Shown: positions 34,830 through 44,549 of the stretch, piece after piece
Layout: the number at the start of each line of letters is the position of its first letter
Numbering within the stretch: position 1 is the stretch's first letter
DNA from: Drosophila miranda
Taxonomy: Eukaryota; Arthropoda; Insecta; Diptera; Drosophilidae
Assembly: GCF_003369915.1 (NCBI RefSeq)
Contig: NC_046673.1
Span: 6,246,001-6,310,000 of the forward strand
DNA: 64,000 bases
Direction: 5' to 3'
Notes under the pieces: model-generated
What the model saw: the letters and a program-made list of their open reading frames with translations, nothing else
Told to the model about the DNA's origin: nothing
Database searches by the model: none
Position numbers and translations under genes: made by a program

Positions 34830-35320
34830 ATGTTGAGTCGGCTGTGGAGCGCCACTGTCCTCTGCCTTCTGGTGCTCTTTGCCGCGGGCTGTGTGCAAGT
34901 GCTGTACTTGTTATGTGTATGTTGGGGGAAGGGGACTTGAGCCGCTTGCGGGAGCACCGTTCAAATGGTTTGTGGTCTCTGGTATCTGTGTGTATTGGTA
35001 GGCTCTGCGGGCGATCCCGTATGTTGGTTACCAAAAAAGAACTCAACCCACGCCCATCCGCATTGTCCTTGTAGCATGAACGGCAATGCTCAGATACCTG
35101 GGCGTTGGTAATGCTCAAGAAAATGTTGCGCACTCCAGAAATATTAATGTCATTGGACTTTTCAAAATACATACATATGTACCTCCGTAGACCTAAACAC
35201 CGTAAAAATATCGGGATGTACAAAAATGGGATCCCGAAGATGAATATGTTCTGCAATTTTTCGGTTCACAGCGGTTCTTCTAGCGGAAGAGTTTTAAAGA
35301 CATATGACCCATATGACTAG
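34830..35320 (+). CDS. Candidate small secreted peptide, two exons
   Basis: An ATG at 34830 starts a convincing signal peptide (MLSRLWSATVLCLLVLFAAG) ending at a CAA|GTGCTG donor at 34898, phase 0. A CCTTGTAG acceptor at 35074 opens exon 2 in phase 0, running to a stop at 35320. The mature peptide starts 'CVQHERQCSDTWALVMLKKM', is basic, and has three cysteines in total beyond the signal core. The predicted length is 105 residues. The form (signal peptide plus short basic peptide) resembles Drosophila seminal-fluid or immune peptides, but there is no recognised motif. The opposite strand also holds a protein-like frame here ('ISGVRNIFLSITNAQ', 'CRSCYKDNADG'), so strand is uncertain. Confidence 0.35.
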
Positions 35321-35566
35321 GTACCGTAGTTGTTCTAAGTTATAGTTTTATTGAGCTCCAGTTGAAATAAATTTACATCTGATGTATCACAAAATGCAGA
35401 TAAGAAATAGGTAATAGTATGTACATAGTTAAATTTGTCTAAAAGAGCATTGCTTATGTCGATAAACTTTTGCTGAAAGCTACTCAAATATATGCTCTAA
35501 AATTCATTTTCATTATCGAGGGTTTTTTCGAAGTGACCGTGACCACTGGTAACATACTCGTACAAT

Positions 35567-35688
35567 TCATCCTGCTATCACTGGGCTGTATAGGAGCTGT
35601 GGCTGGATGTGGGTGACGTGTGGTGATGTTCTTAAAGTGTGGTTATGGCCATGTGGTGGGTGGCACATGTCATGGGGAGCTGTAAGAA
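35567..35688 (-). CDS. Possible His-rich terminal exon
   Basis: A strong acceptor (TTTTCTTACAG) on the minus strand at 35688 opens a frame reading 'APHDMCHPPHGHNHTLRTSP' and onward to a stop at 35567. No upstream exon could be tied to it with confidence. It may be a terminal exon of another small secreted protein or chance. Confidence 0.2.
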
Positions 35689-35699
35689 AATGCAATGAA

Positions 35700-37145
35700 A
35701 AGAATCGCCGAAAGAAAGAATGAAGGCATGCATAACTAGCACAAAGCCAAAGTGTCGTATATGTTTCCTTAAGACTATGTACATAGTGCACACATATGTA
35801 AGTATATGAGTACATATCTACATTGTACATGTATGTAGCATATCTGATATGTTTTCCTGTCAGCTGGCTTCTGGTTCCGACTGCCGAGTGCCACCGAAGT
35901 GGGAGCAGAATGGCATGGGATAGTGCAGCGAACTGGCTGAATGGAGTGTTTGACAACACTTTAACTTAATTAAAAATTTAACAGCCCGTAGGGGATGCAT
36001 TGTGGGATGTGAGGAGCGAGAAGACTTTAGACTTTATTCAATGGAATTGCTCAAGTTGCCACAAAATTTTCTTGCTTTTCGTATCAGATTAAGCGAAGGA
36101 ATTCATTTCATTAAGTCTGGTTTTTTTCTTTGCACAAATTGATTTGTGGAAATAGAGTCCCAATATCAGCTTTAGGATAGGAAAATTATCTGCGGGGCTG
36201 CAATAAATATCCTTCAATGTCGACCCAATGACGACCCAGGGAATTCTGTATAATCGGGAAAGTCAATTGGACAACAGAGTTATTGTTGTTTTTATACACT
36301 AATTAAAGAGCTTGATGAATTTTCGTCCTCGGCAGTTTTAATAATTGTTAAGTACTTTTGCTACAGTTTGATAAAAATATGTATCGTAACAGTAACAATA
36401 ATTGAGTGAGTAAATTTCTCTGATTTCTGAAAAATGTATCATAGAACTCATGGGATTTCTCTGGCCATCGGATATTGTACATAGAGCATATATTGTACAG
36501 CAGAATAATGTACATGGTGGAAAAATTAACAACAAAGATGTGCATTTTTTGAAGGTAAGTTGCGTGGCAAAGCGCCGTAGGGGAACTTAAATATGTATGT
36601 ACGTACATATTTGAATTTCCGCCGAAAGGTCCACAATGCCATAAAACATTTAAAGTCAATAAAAGCTGATTTCCATACAGTCTTACCACGACATTATTTT
36701 CGAAATTTATTGAAAGTTACTTGTTTTTGTACTACTTTAATTTTAAAATAGGCAAGAGTTGACATTTTTTTACACTATATATAAAAAAATCCCAGAAAAT
36801 TGGCACAATCTCGGCTAACGGAAGGTTTTTAAACTTTTATTAACATGGATTTATGTGAGGTAACGCAACGACAGTAAAGTACTTCAGATTCCTTCGCGGA
36901 CCTAACGCAAAAACGAATTTTTGAACAACTAATAATCTGGAAAAAACGCTCAATACTTCAAATATTAGCACAAAAAATTGTATACCAATCCAGTTGGCAG
37001 AATTTTAAAAAAAGTTTACCCCAACGTCAAAAACCACTCCTGTTTTTTGTACCGTACATTGGAACTTTGTCATTTTTTTGGTGAATACAGGGCTACCCAA
37101 TTACTATTCAACTAGGAAATTTTCAATCATTTTTTTTCTAGGCTA
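35700..37145. other. AT-rich intergenic region, no supported gene
   Basis: No credible exon. The 36630-36740 segment loosely resembles 29640-29740 (see that entry). Confidence 0.4.
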
Positions 37146-37150
37146 ATTTT

Positions 37151-38223
37151 TATACCCGATACTCAAAATGAGTATTGGGGTATATTAGATTTGTGGTAAA
37201 AGTGGATGTGTGTAACGTCCAGAAGGAATCGTTTCCATCAATAGCCGAGTCGATTGAGCCCTGTCTGTCTGTCCGCCCGTCCGTCCGTCCGTCTGTCCGT
37301 CCCTATCAGCGCCTAGTGCTCAAAGACTATAAGAGCTAGAGGAACGACATTTTATATCCGGACTTCTGTGATATGTCACTGTTACGAGAATGTTTCAAAA
37401 CTTTGCCCCGCCTACTTCCGCCTCCACAAAGAGCGAAAACCTGTGGCATCCACAATTTCAAAGATACGAGAAAACAGAAAACGCAGAATCGTAGAGGATG
37501 ACTATATCTTCTAGAGGGCACAATCTAAAACAGATCGTATAATTATTATAGCCAGAATCAAGAAATCAATTTCATTCTTTCTAGCTCTGTCTCTCTCTCT
37601 AACACACAGGTTTCATGGTTGGTTTTGCCACTTGCAAAATATGAGTTCAAGGATCTCAGAACCTATAAGAGCCAGAGCAACCAAATTTGGTATCCACACT
37701 CCTGTGATATCGGACCTTGACCGTTTCGTGTCCAAATTTCGCCACACCCCCTTTCGCCCCCGCAAAGGACGAAAATCTGGGGCATCCACCAATCTCAGAG
37801 ACTATTAAGGCTAGAGTAATCTAATCCGCACTTCGGTTAGATCTCGATATAAAACGTATATCTCAAAATGTAGCCACACCCCCTTCCGCCCCCACAAAAG
37901 ACGAAAATCTGTTGCATCCACAATATTGCACATTCGAGAAAACTAAAAACGCAAAATCATAGATAATGACCATATCTATCAGATTGCTGAATCTGTATCA
38001 GATCGGATCATTTTTATAGCCAATAGGAACAAATCAATTTGCAGTGGCTACGTAGCGCCCGACGTCACGCTCAGACTGATTTTCTGTCTCTCTCGCACGT
38101 ACTCTTTGTCGTGTCGTTTAATATTAGCGGCGTCTGCCGGAGGAGAGCCATACTGACTTAGTATCGGGTATAACTGTAGAGTTGCGGTGTCCGCAGCAAC
38201 TCACAACGTTCCCCCTCGTTTTT
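37151..38223 (+). mobile_element. DINE-1-like Helitron relic, near full length
   Basis: Begins with the tatacccgatactc/gagtattggggtata terminal inverted repeat and ends with the hairpin 'gagttgcgg...ccgcagcaactc' at 38178-38202 followed by 'ccccctcgtt'. It is inverted relative to the copy at 221-1337 and nearly the same length. Three internal diverged repeats each contain 'actataagagc' or similar and end 'gacgaaaatctg.ggcatcca' (about 37430, 37770, 37900). CT-rich (GAGA) runs lie near 37585 and 38085. Confidence 0.85.
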
Positions 38224-38235
38224 TAATATTTTTTT

Positions 38236-38378
38236 TTCACCGAAAAGACCATTGATGCTGTTGAAGTATATATGTATATACTTTATGGGGTCTGAAATGC
38301 TTTCTTCTGGGTGTTTCCCACATCCAGTTCCACTACTAATCGAATATACCCCTGTACTCTTTTTGAGTATCGGGTATA
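38236..38378 (-). mobile_element. DINE-1-like relic, terminal fragment inverted against its neighbour
   Basis: Contains 'gaagtatatatgtatatac', 'ctttatggggtc', 'acccctgtactc' and ends 'gagtatcgggtata'. It is the 5' 140 bp of the element, head-to-tail inverted to the copy ending at 38223, so two insertions abut. Confidence 0.75.
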
Positions 38379-38617
38379 ACAAGCGACCGACCTTCTGATG
38401 ATTTCTGTTCGCCTGGTGTCCTAGATCTGAAAATCGAAATTCTCGGTTTTGTGTGCTACCATATTGAAAGTGGTCCTTGATCAGGATAACATCCTTGATC
38501 AAATGAAGTCCTTTTCAAGGACCAAGGATAAAGGATATTTTGACCAGTCGTATGTACATATGTATATCCTGTTTTTCCCGTTATTTGTGGGCCGATATGA
38601 ACGTTCCATAGGTTCCT

Positions 38618-39060
38618 AATTGGGAAAACATCCTTGATCCTTTGGTAAGGACTCAAACAATCCCAGCCAGTCATTCGAAGGATGATGATGGTTTGTTAGG
38701 ATCCGATCTTGCAAGGGGTGCACTTCTGTCTTTCTGGGATACGATTCTGTCTGGCTTGGAAAGGACTCGGTCTGACAGGGGGAAATCGGATGCTGCTTGG
38801 TTTGTGGGGTACATAAGTACTCTATGAAGGCACATACGAGTATATTTTAAATATACCCATAATTATATACTGACTCACTTACGCGCTTCTGCGGCGTATG
38901 AATGGGGGGGTTGCTGAAATTATTTCCCTTGGGCGTGAACCAACAATTCCTGTTGCAGCGGACATTGTCGACTCAGTGACACAGCAGCGGCTTGGCTATG
39001 GCCCGCAGCAGGACAGCCAGTGCTGCCACAGTCCAGCCAGGAGCTTATTCTCTGGACCTC
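38618..39060 (-). pseudogene. Possible decayed SVWC-like exons
   Basis: On the minus strand near 38957-38881 a frame reads 'VDNVRCNRNCWFTPKGNN' to a CGC|GTAAGT donor at 38880. A CTGTCAG acceptor at about 38777 opens a frame running to a stop at about 38618. Upstream, a hydrophobic 'VAALAVLLRAIAKPLLC' in the same frame looks like a signal peptide but is cut off from the rest by a TGA and has no ATG. The Cys/Trp pattern is only loosely like the neighbouring family and the donor phase (0) differs, so this may be a relic or coincidence. Confidence 0.2.
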
Positions 39061-39860
39061 TTGAGGGACGAGGGGCTACGGTGAAATCACCCGCAGAGGA
39101 GGTATCGACGGCGAGCGGACTGGAAAGGCGGAGAAAACCGGGTGGGACGCAAGGAAGAGGGCCATGGCAGTGACCGCACAAAAAGGTCGCCCAGGGCAAA
39201 GACCACAACCTCGCGCGACAGGAATCATATCCTGAGAGGCGCACGGCATCGTGGCCCCGTGCACAGGAGCCGGCGGGGAGTTCGCCGGTCAGGTGCCTGT
39301 AGTAGACAGCCGTCATGCTCCTGGTAATCGATAGTGGGCATATGCATCGGTTTCCTCGGGCACGCAAGAGGTATGCCTTAAATAAAGTAAATTAATAATA
39401 ACTTAATTACTTTACCTAGCGGGGTAAGAAGAGCGGATCGCGGCATAGCAGTTTGTGGCCAGAGTTGTCAATGGAAAGGTGAATGGAGGGGGAAGCAAGG
39501 AAAACTTAACCGATCAAAGCCGATGGGGTAAAGCATCGTGCAGGAGGGAAGACGGTGTCGGTAATGTATGCCCCTGCGAAGCACGTACGTAAATAATGTG
39601 CCAGCTGCTGGCGCGATGCACGCGATCTGGTAAGACCGTCCGGGCGCCCGGTTCAAAAAGAGGGCACCCGAAACTGATTTATAGTGGGGAAATCCCCAGA
39701 GCGTCGCAGGACACGGAAAAGTGAAGGTTGAAGCCTCTGGCCGCTTATCCGGGAAATATATATCATGAAATGCGCTCTCAGAAGGAATAAACAATTCGTA
39801 AATTCTATTGGAACCTGGGATCATTGGTTTTCAATTAGCTTTCAACAGGGCTCTGACGTC
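38900..39860. other. GC-rich unexplained tract
   Basis: Base composition is clearly more GC-rich than the flanks, with frames open on both strands (plus 38898-39173; minus 39367-38996 and 39824-39468) but no recognised domain. It may be transposon-derived, for example an LTR or ORF1 fragment; I found no terminal repeats. Confidence 0.35.
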
Positions 39861-40084
39861 CAGCCATCGCCGCGCCATCATAAGTCAGCCAGCAAAGCAA
39901 CGCTTTTCATGGGTTAGTATAGCACAAACAATATGTTTCCACGAAAATATGTGATTGTATGCTTTTTTCGTTATAAGAGTTCTGGGTTTCTGTTTTCTGT
40001 TGTGTCTCCAGCATATTTGAGTGTATAGCATAGTATAGAGAGTATTATACAATATTATAAGAATAGAAATAAATAGAACACAAA

Positions 40085-40300
40085 ATGAAGTCAATTAATA
40101 ACTTGTTCCCATTGGCTTTTAATCAGCTGCAGAAGATCACGGATTGCCTTGCGAATGTGCCACAGCCTGTGCCGTTTTCCAAGATGCCGAAGGAAGAAAT
40201 GGAGAAGGCCGGCGCTCTGGTGGCTTCTTGCTTTCTGGATAAACTCTCCGTGAAAGATGAGCAGGAGAGCAAAATTCTAAAGATACATAATGCACAATAG
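40085..40300 (+). CDS. Small unrecognised protein, 71 residues
   Basis: An ATG-initiated single-exon frame reading 'MKSINNLFPLAFNQLQKITD' and then a Pro- and Lys/Glu-rich, probably helical segment containing 'KMPKEEMEKAGALVASCFLD'. No signal peptide. It converges with, and overlaps, the minus-strand frame described next; the plus reading looks more natural within 40140-40300. The AAAC-rich leader before the ATG fits a Drosophila start. Family unknown; it could be the fragment of a longer gene. Confidence 0.4.
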   Translation: MKSINNLFPLAFNQLQKITDCLANVPQPVPFSKMPKEEMEKAGALVASCFLDKLSVKDEQESKILKIHNAQ

Positions 40301-40791
40301 ACATGAAATCCAGTCCTTGGGGCCTGCCGGAATCGGGTGACGCCCAGCAACTGGTGGACAGTCGGGGTCTCCAGTGAAAGGCCCGTGCCCGTGTCCCAAA
40401 TGTTCCGGTGTAGGCTTTCTGTAGGAACTTTATGATAGCGCAGAGGTCCTTGCGCAGCTTTCGATTCTCGTCCAGCGTCTGATGTGGCTCCCCATTGACC
40501 GACTGGACGCAGGACATGACCTTTCCAAATGCCTCCTCTTCAAGAGCGGACAAGTTGGCGAACATGAGTCTGTTGACGTTCAGTAGAAAGTCCACCCACT
40601 CTTGGAAAGTGATCAATCGCAGCTGGAGTGACGTCACTGCAAGCAAAATTGGGGTAAGGCGTTGGGTGGAAGCCTGTGGGGTGGATTTTGTAGCCTCTCA
40701 CCATTGACTCTCCGCTGTGAGAATCAGGACAGACGATCTCGTCCAAAACTCGTAAGAACTTGGCACATGTACTCTTCTCCGGATTCCATTG
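40137..40791 (-). CDS. Unrecognised helical protein, 5' end unresolved
   Basis: Two exons can be joined in phase. One ends at an ATG|GTGAGA donor at 40702 and reads 'FLRVLDEIVCPDSHSGESM'. The next starts at a CACTCCAG acceptor at 40622 with 'LRLITFQEWVDFLLNVNRLM' and continues 'FANLSALEEEAFGKVMSCVQ', ending in a helical, charged stretch near 40400. Downstream of about 40380 the frame stays open to 40137 but reads like a shadow of the plus-strand gene. A start was not found: the ATG at 40871 (MSHIEHRKLD) is in a different frame, so either an upstream intron is missed or there is a frameshift. Likely a real intracellular protein; no family recognised. Confidence 0.45.
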
Positions 40792-40899
40792 GGAGAGGAC
40801 GCGGCGTTAGCCGAACGCCAGAGCCGAAGACCCTGGCGATCCAGTTTTCTGTGTTCGATGTGCGACATGCTCGCTGTATAAACTGGCACATCTAGTATA

Positions 40900-41540
40900 T
40901 ACTGTATGGTTAGTGCTACTATGGAATGTATTAATGAATGTTTATGGTATTAGCTTAGTACTGAGTACTCAGTTCCGAAAAAAGTCTTAGCGAGAAAATG
41001 ATCAGATGATATTCGTATGGAACCGATAAGAAATTTTTGTTGTGAAATTTTTTCGCTGTGCCTTGTTTGCCGAGCAGTGCTCAGATCAGATATATGAAGT
41101 ACCGATTAATACTAGAAAAACAGCCTATATAATTTAATATATGTATGAAAGACCTCCCTCTCTATCGTCATTCTGGTGTGCTCTAAAATAATTTAAGACA
41201 GTAAAATGATGTAAATGGACAGCCACAGCAACCGCACCCTTTGAGTCGGCTATAGCCGATAAGCCGCCTGACCCGGCCACGCACATGAGACGAGCCGCCA
41301 ACGCTAGGCTTCGACGCTCTATTCTTCAATTAAAGAGTAATACACAATAATAAACAACAACAAAATGAACGCAAACCCTAATTGACGACTCTCCCAGCGG
41401 TAAGACGGGAGGAAACGAGACAGCGCGACGATTCAGCGATTTCTATGTGTGGGTATAGAGCGTAGCGCTGACAACAGCGGATCGGATCTAATCGCATGGG
41501 AGTCTTAATCGAGTCGGATTCAGTGCAGTTTTGAACACGA
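40900..41540. other. Intergenic / promoter region of the SVWC gene
   Basis: A TCAGT initiator-like sequence lies at about 41519-41523, some 35 bp before the ATG at 41555. Nothing else supported. Confidence 0.35.
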
Positions 41541-41554
41541 GCGCGGTAGCACCA

Positions 41555-42978
41555 ATGTTCCAAGATCGCTACACACACTTTCTGGCCTGGCTGGCTATCG
41601 GCGGTGCCCTGCTGATGGCGCAGGTGAACGCCTATTCAGGCCTGATACCGCCGGACCCATGTAAGCGGATGCGCACTAAGTCGCCATTGGGAGCCATTAG
41701 GGGCTACCTATTTATCCGTGTTTGTTATTGCAGCAAATCCCGGCAGATGCACTTATCGGGGCGATGTTTTGGAGTCGGGTGTCAACAACGGTATCTCGCC
41801 CTGCCAGCGCCTGACATGCAACGAGGACGGCTCCATACTTATCGAGGGGTGAGTGTAGAGTACTCTGCTTGGCCATGAGCACAGCACGCCACTGATAAGC
41901 CATACATATGCACCCATACATACACACACACACACACAAACGCTGACTCTCTGACGTGACTCGATCCCAACCACTTTCGACTTCTCGCCGAGTCTCAAGT
42001 TCGTTAAAAAGCGAAAACATGACTTTAAATTGTAGGTCAACCAAGAAGAGATGGATGACATAACTACATGTACATACATACATATTTATGTACATGTAAG
42101 TACTATCTAGTACTACAATTCGTACAAACATATCGAGTCCTCCGACACATGGGTTAAGCCAAGCGGGTGGTCTAAATTTTAGAATGCTGGGCATTGATGC
42201 CATTTAAAAATGTGTTTGCTTTAATACTGTCCCCTTCGCACGGGATACAAATTTCTTGGGTTATTATAAGTTAAAAAATATATATATATCTACAGCCGAG
42301 ATTGGGCCATTTTTCTGGGATTTTCTGATAGCTTAATGTCTACGACTTTGTAAAAAACCTTTTAGTATATTTCTAATACGAGATAAAGGAAACATAGAAA
42401 CAAAACACACTTTCACATCAAGTTCAATGAAATGGTACTGCTTAAATTAGTTAAATTATAATAAATTTAGAAAATAATATTGGGAAAGAACTATCAGGAA
42501 ATTTGTATCCATGGAAATTCTCATATGATCTTCTTTAAAGACTATAATTCATCACTATCGATAGGGACTGATCACTGTAGGTACAATAGTACCGAAGCGT
42601 GGGTGGATATGAAAATTACTTGAAAGTATTTGAAGTACTACTGTACTGAGATTAGCTTCCTTACTGGCTTTTTCCTACTTTACTTTCGAAAGCGAGTTTA
42701 TAGTTTATCAACTCATTTACGCACTACATACGCACATAAGAAGTTGTTTGAATATATCATATATTTGTACATATTAATGTGTACAGATTCGGAAAACATC
42801 AAACTAAAAATTGTTCCATTTTTTCAGCTGCGGCAAACTACGCATTGAGAACTGCAATCGAGGCGAGCGGATCTACCATGGCAAACCCTTCCCCGAGTGC
42901 TGTAAACTGAAGTACAAGTGCAAGCAGATCGGGGCTGCGCCCTACTACATTGAGCGGGACACAGCGGAGCCGATTTAG
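41555..42978 (+). CDS. Secreted SVWC protein, canonical eight cysteines
   Basis: Exons 41555-41660 (phase 1, GTAAGC donor), 41734-41848 (TTATTGCAG acceptor, GTGAGT donor, phase 2) and 42828-42978 (TTTTTTCAG acceptor to stop), 123 residues. Signal peptide 'FLAWLAIGGALLMAQVNA' is followed by 'NPGRCTYRGDVLESG', 'CQRLTCNEDGSILIEGCG', 'NCNRGERIYHGKPFPECC' and 'YKCKQIG': eight cysteines in exact SVWC spacing. The middle exon has the same length (115 bp) and phases as in the 12.8 kb gene. SVWC proteins are small secreted factors, some induced by infection or nutrition (Vago is the best known, and as I recall it lies in this X-chromosome region in D. melanogaster). Which melanogaster gene is the orthologue cannot be settled by eye. 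Confidence 0.9.
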
Positions 42979-42984
42979 TTTCAG

Positions 42985-44180
42985 CATCCATAGCTCTTCG
43001 TAGAAGCAACATATGTATACTCAGAAAATTTTCTAATTTATTTTTTAACTTCTGATATATTATCAATAAGCACTATGTTTTGTTTTTTTTTTTTTAATAC
43101 GCGCATGTGTGTTCTACTCATGGTAGATGAGTGGAGTTAGCAAACCAACACTACCAACGCCGCCCCGAAAGAAATTGTTTAATTACTGGGCCAGCCCGCT
43201 CATAAACAGCAATTAGGACGAAGCCCGTCCCACACAAGTGCTCCTGGAGTGGCGGCAATACCCGTAGCGTAGCCGTAGCAGAGGCAGTGCCAGTTGCAGG
43301 TTCAGTTGCAATACGAGCATCAGCACTTGCAGCACTTGCACCGTTGAAAACATAGAGCGCCACCTTTTGTCGCAAAGCGTTAATTAGTGCGAAATAATAA
43401 AAGAGACGGGACCGTGGCGGCGCAGACCTCGTGGCTGCATGCACGAGTACGGCTGTAGGTGATGCACGTGCCAGGATTTGTTTGACAACTCCACTCGAAA
43501 GCAATCAAGTTGAGCAAATTACTCAATTAGTTCAGAGGCTACGCGGAGAAGGGCTTCTAATGACACTTCTCTGCACAGATAGCACTATGCAACAGCTCGA
43601 CAGCTAAAAAAAACCTCTGGGATCAAACTGACTTTTCTGATAGACCGAGGGCCTCAAAAATGTTTAATGACTTACAATTTTTTCTATGTTTATGGTTATA
43701 TAATTTAAAAAAAATATTATTCGTCTCAGGTAAGTTTATTTTCAGAGGTAAGCTTGCGTTTTTCCATTTCACTTTAGTATGTCACAAATAGTTGAAAAAA
43801 TATTCAAAAGGATAATAAGTTTTGTAACATACAGGCAAAAATTTAATTTTGAATTTGTTACTGCCAAATAGTTTCTGCATCTATATGTTCTTGATCCAGC
43901 CAGCAGACCCGTATATCTAAAAACTACCTATATTTCCTCGAACTACGACAGAGAAATTTTTTATTTCCAACGTACCAAACGGTATGTAACAGTAGCATGT
44001 TGTCTTGGAAGGGTTGGTCCAATGCCTGCAGCTTAGCGGTTATCCATAGACTTTTAAAAGAAATACCTTAAACGACACCTACTAAACGTGTCTATATGAA
44101 TCAAATATAAAACAAGAAGAAAATAATTAATTCCCACTTTTCCTGAGCTTTTAAAGCTAAAATTTCGTAATATATTACCG
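42985..44180. other. Intergenic, no supported gene
   Basis: A 117-codon minus frame at 43504-43151 is Ala-rich but has no family features. A T-run lies at 43081-43096. Confidence 0.4.
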
Positions 44181-44183
44181 AAG

Positions 44184-44547
44184 AACGAGGGGGAACGTTG
44201 TGAGTTGCTGCTACGGCCGCGACTTTAAAATTGTGGATGTCACAGATTTTCGTCCTTTGTGGGGGCGGAAGTGAGCGGGGCGAAGTTTTGAAATATTCTT
44301 GTAGCAGTGACATATCACAGAAGTCTGGATCCAAAACATCGTTGCTCTAGCTCTTATAGTCTTTGAGCACTAGGCGCTAATAGGGACGGACAGACAAACA
44401 GGTCTCAATCGACTCGGCTATTGATGCTGATCAAGAATATATATACTTACTTTATGGGGTCGGAAACGATTCCTTCTGGACGTTACACACATCCACTTTT
44501 ACCACAAATCCAATATACCCCAATACTCATTTTGAGTATCGGGTATA
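44184..44547 (-). mobile_element. DINE-1-like Helitron relic, internally deleted
   Basis: The two ends of the element are present (hairpin end 'cgagggggaacgttgtgagttgctgc' in pieces at 44186-44212; inverted-repeat end 'gagtatcgggtata' at 44534-44547). About 700 bp of the middle are missing relative to the 221-1337 copy, with the junction near 44225. Confidence 0.8.
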
Positions 44548-44549
44548 AT

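Noticed and set aside
43151..43504. 117-codon Ala-rich minus frame
   Set aside because: No ATG in good context, no domain, and no adjoining exons; it probably reflects local GC-rich composition.
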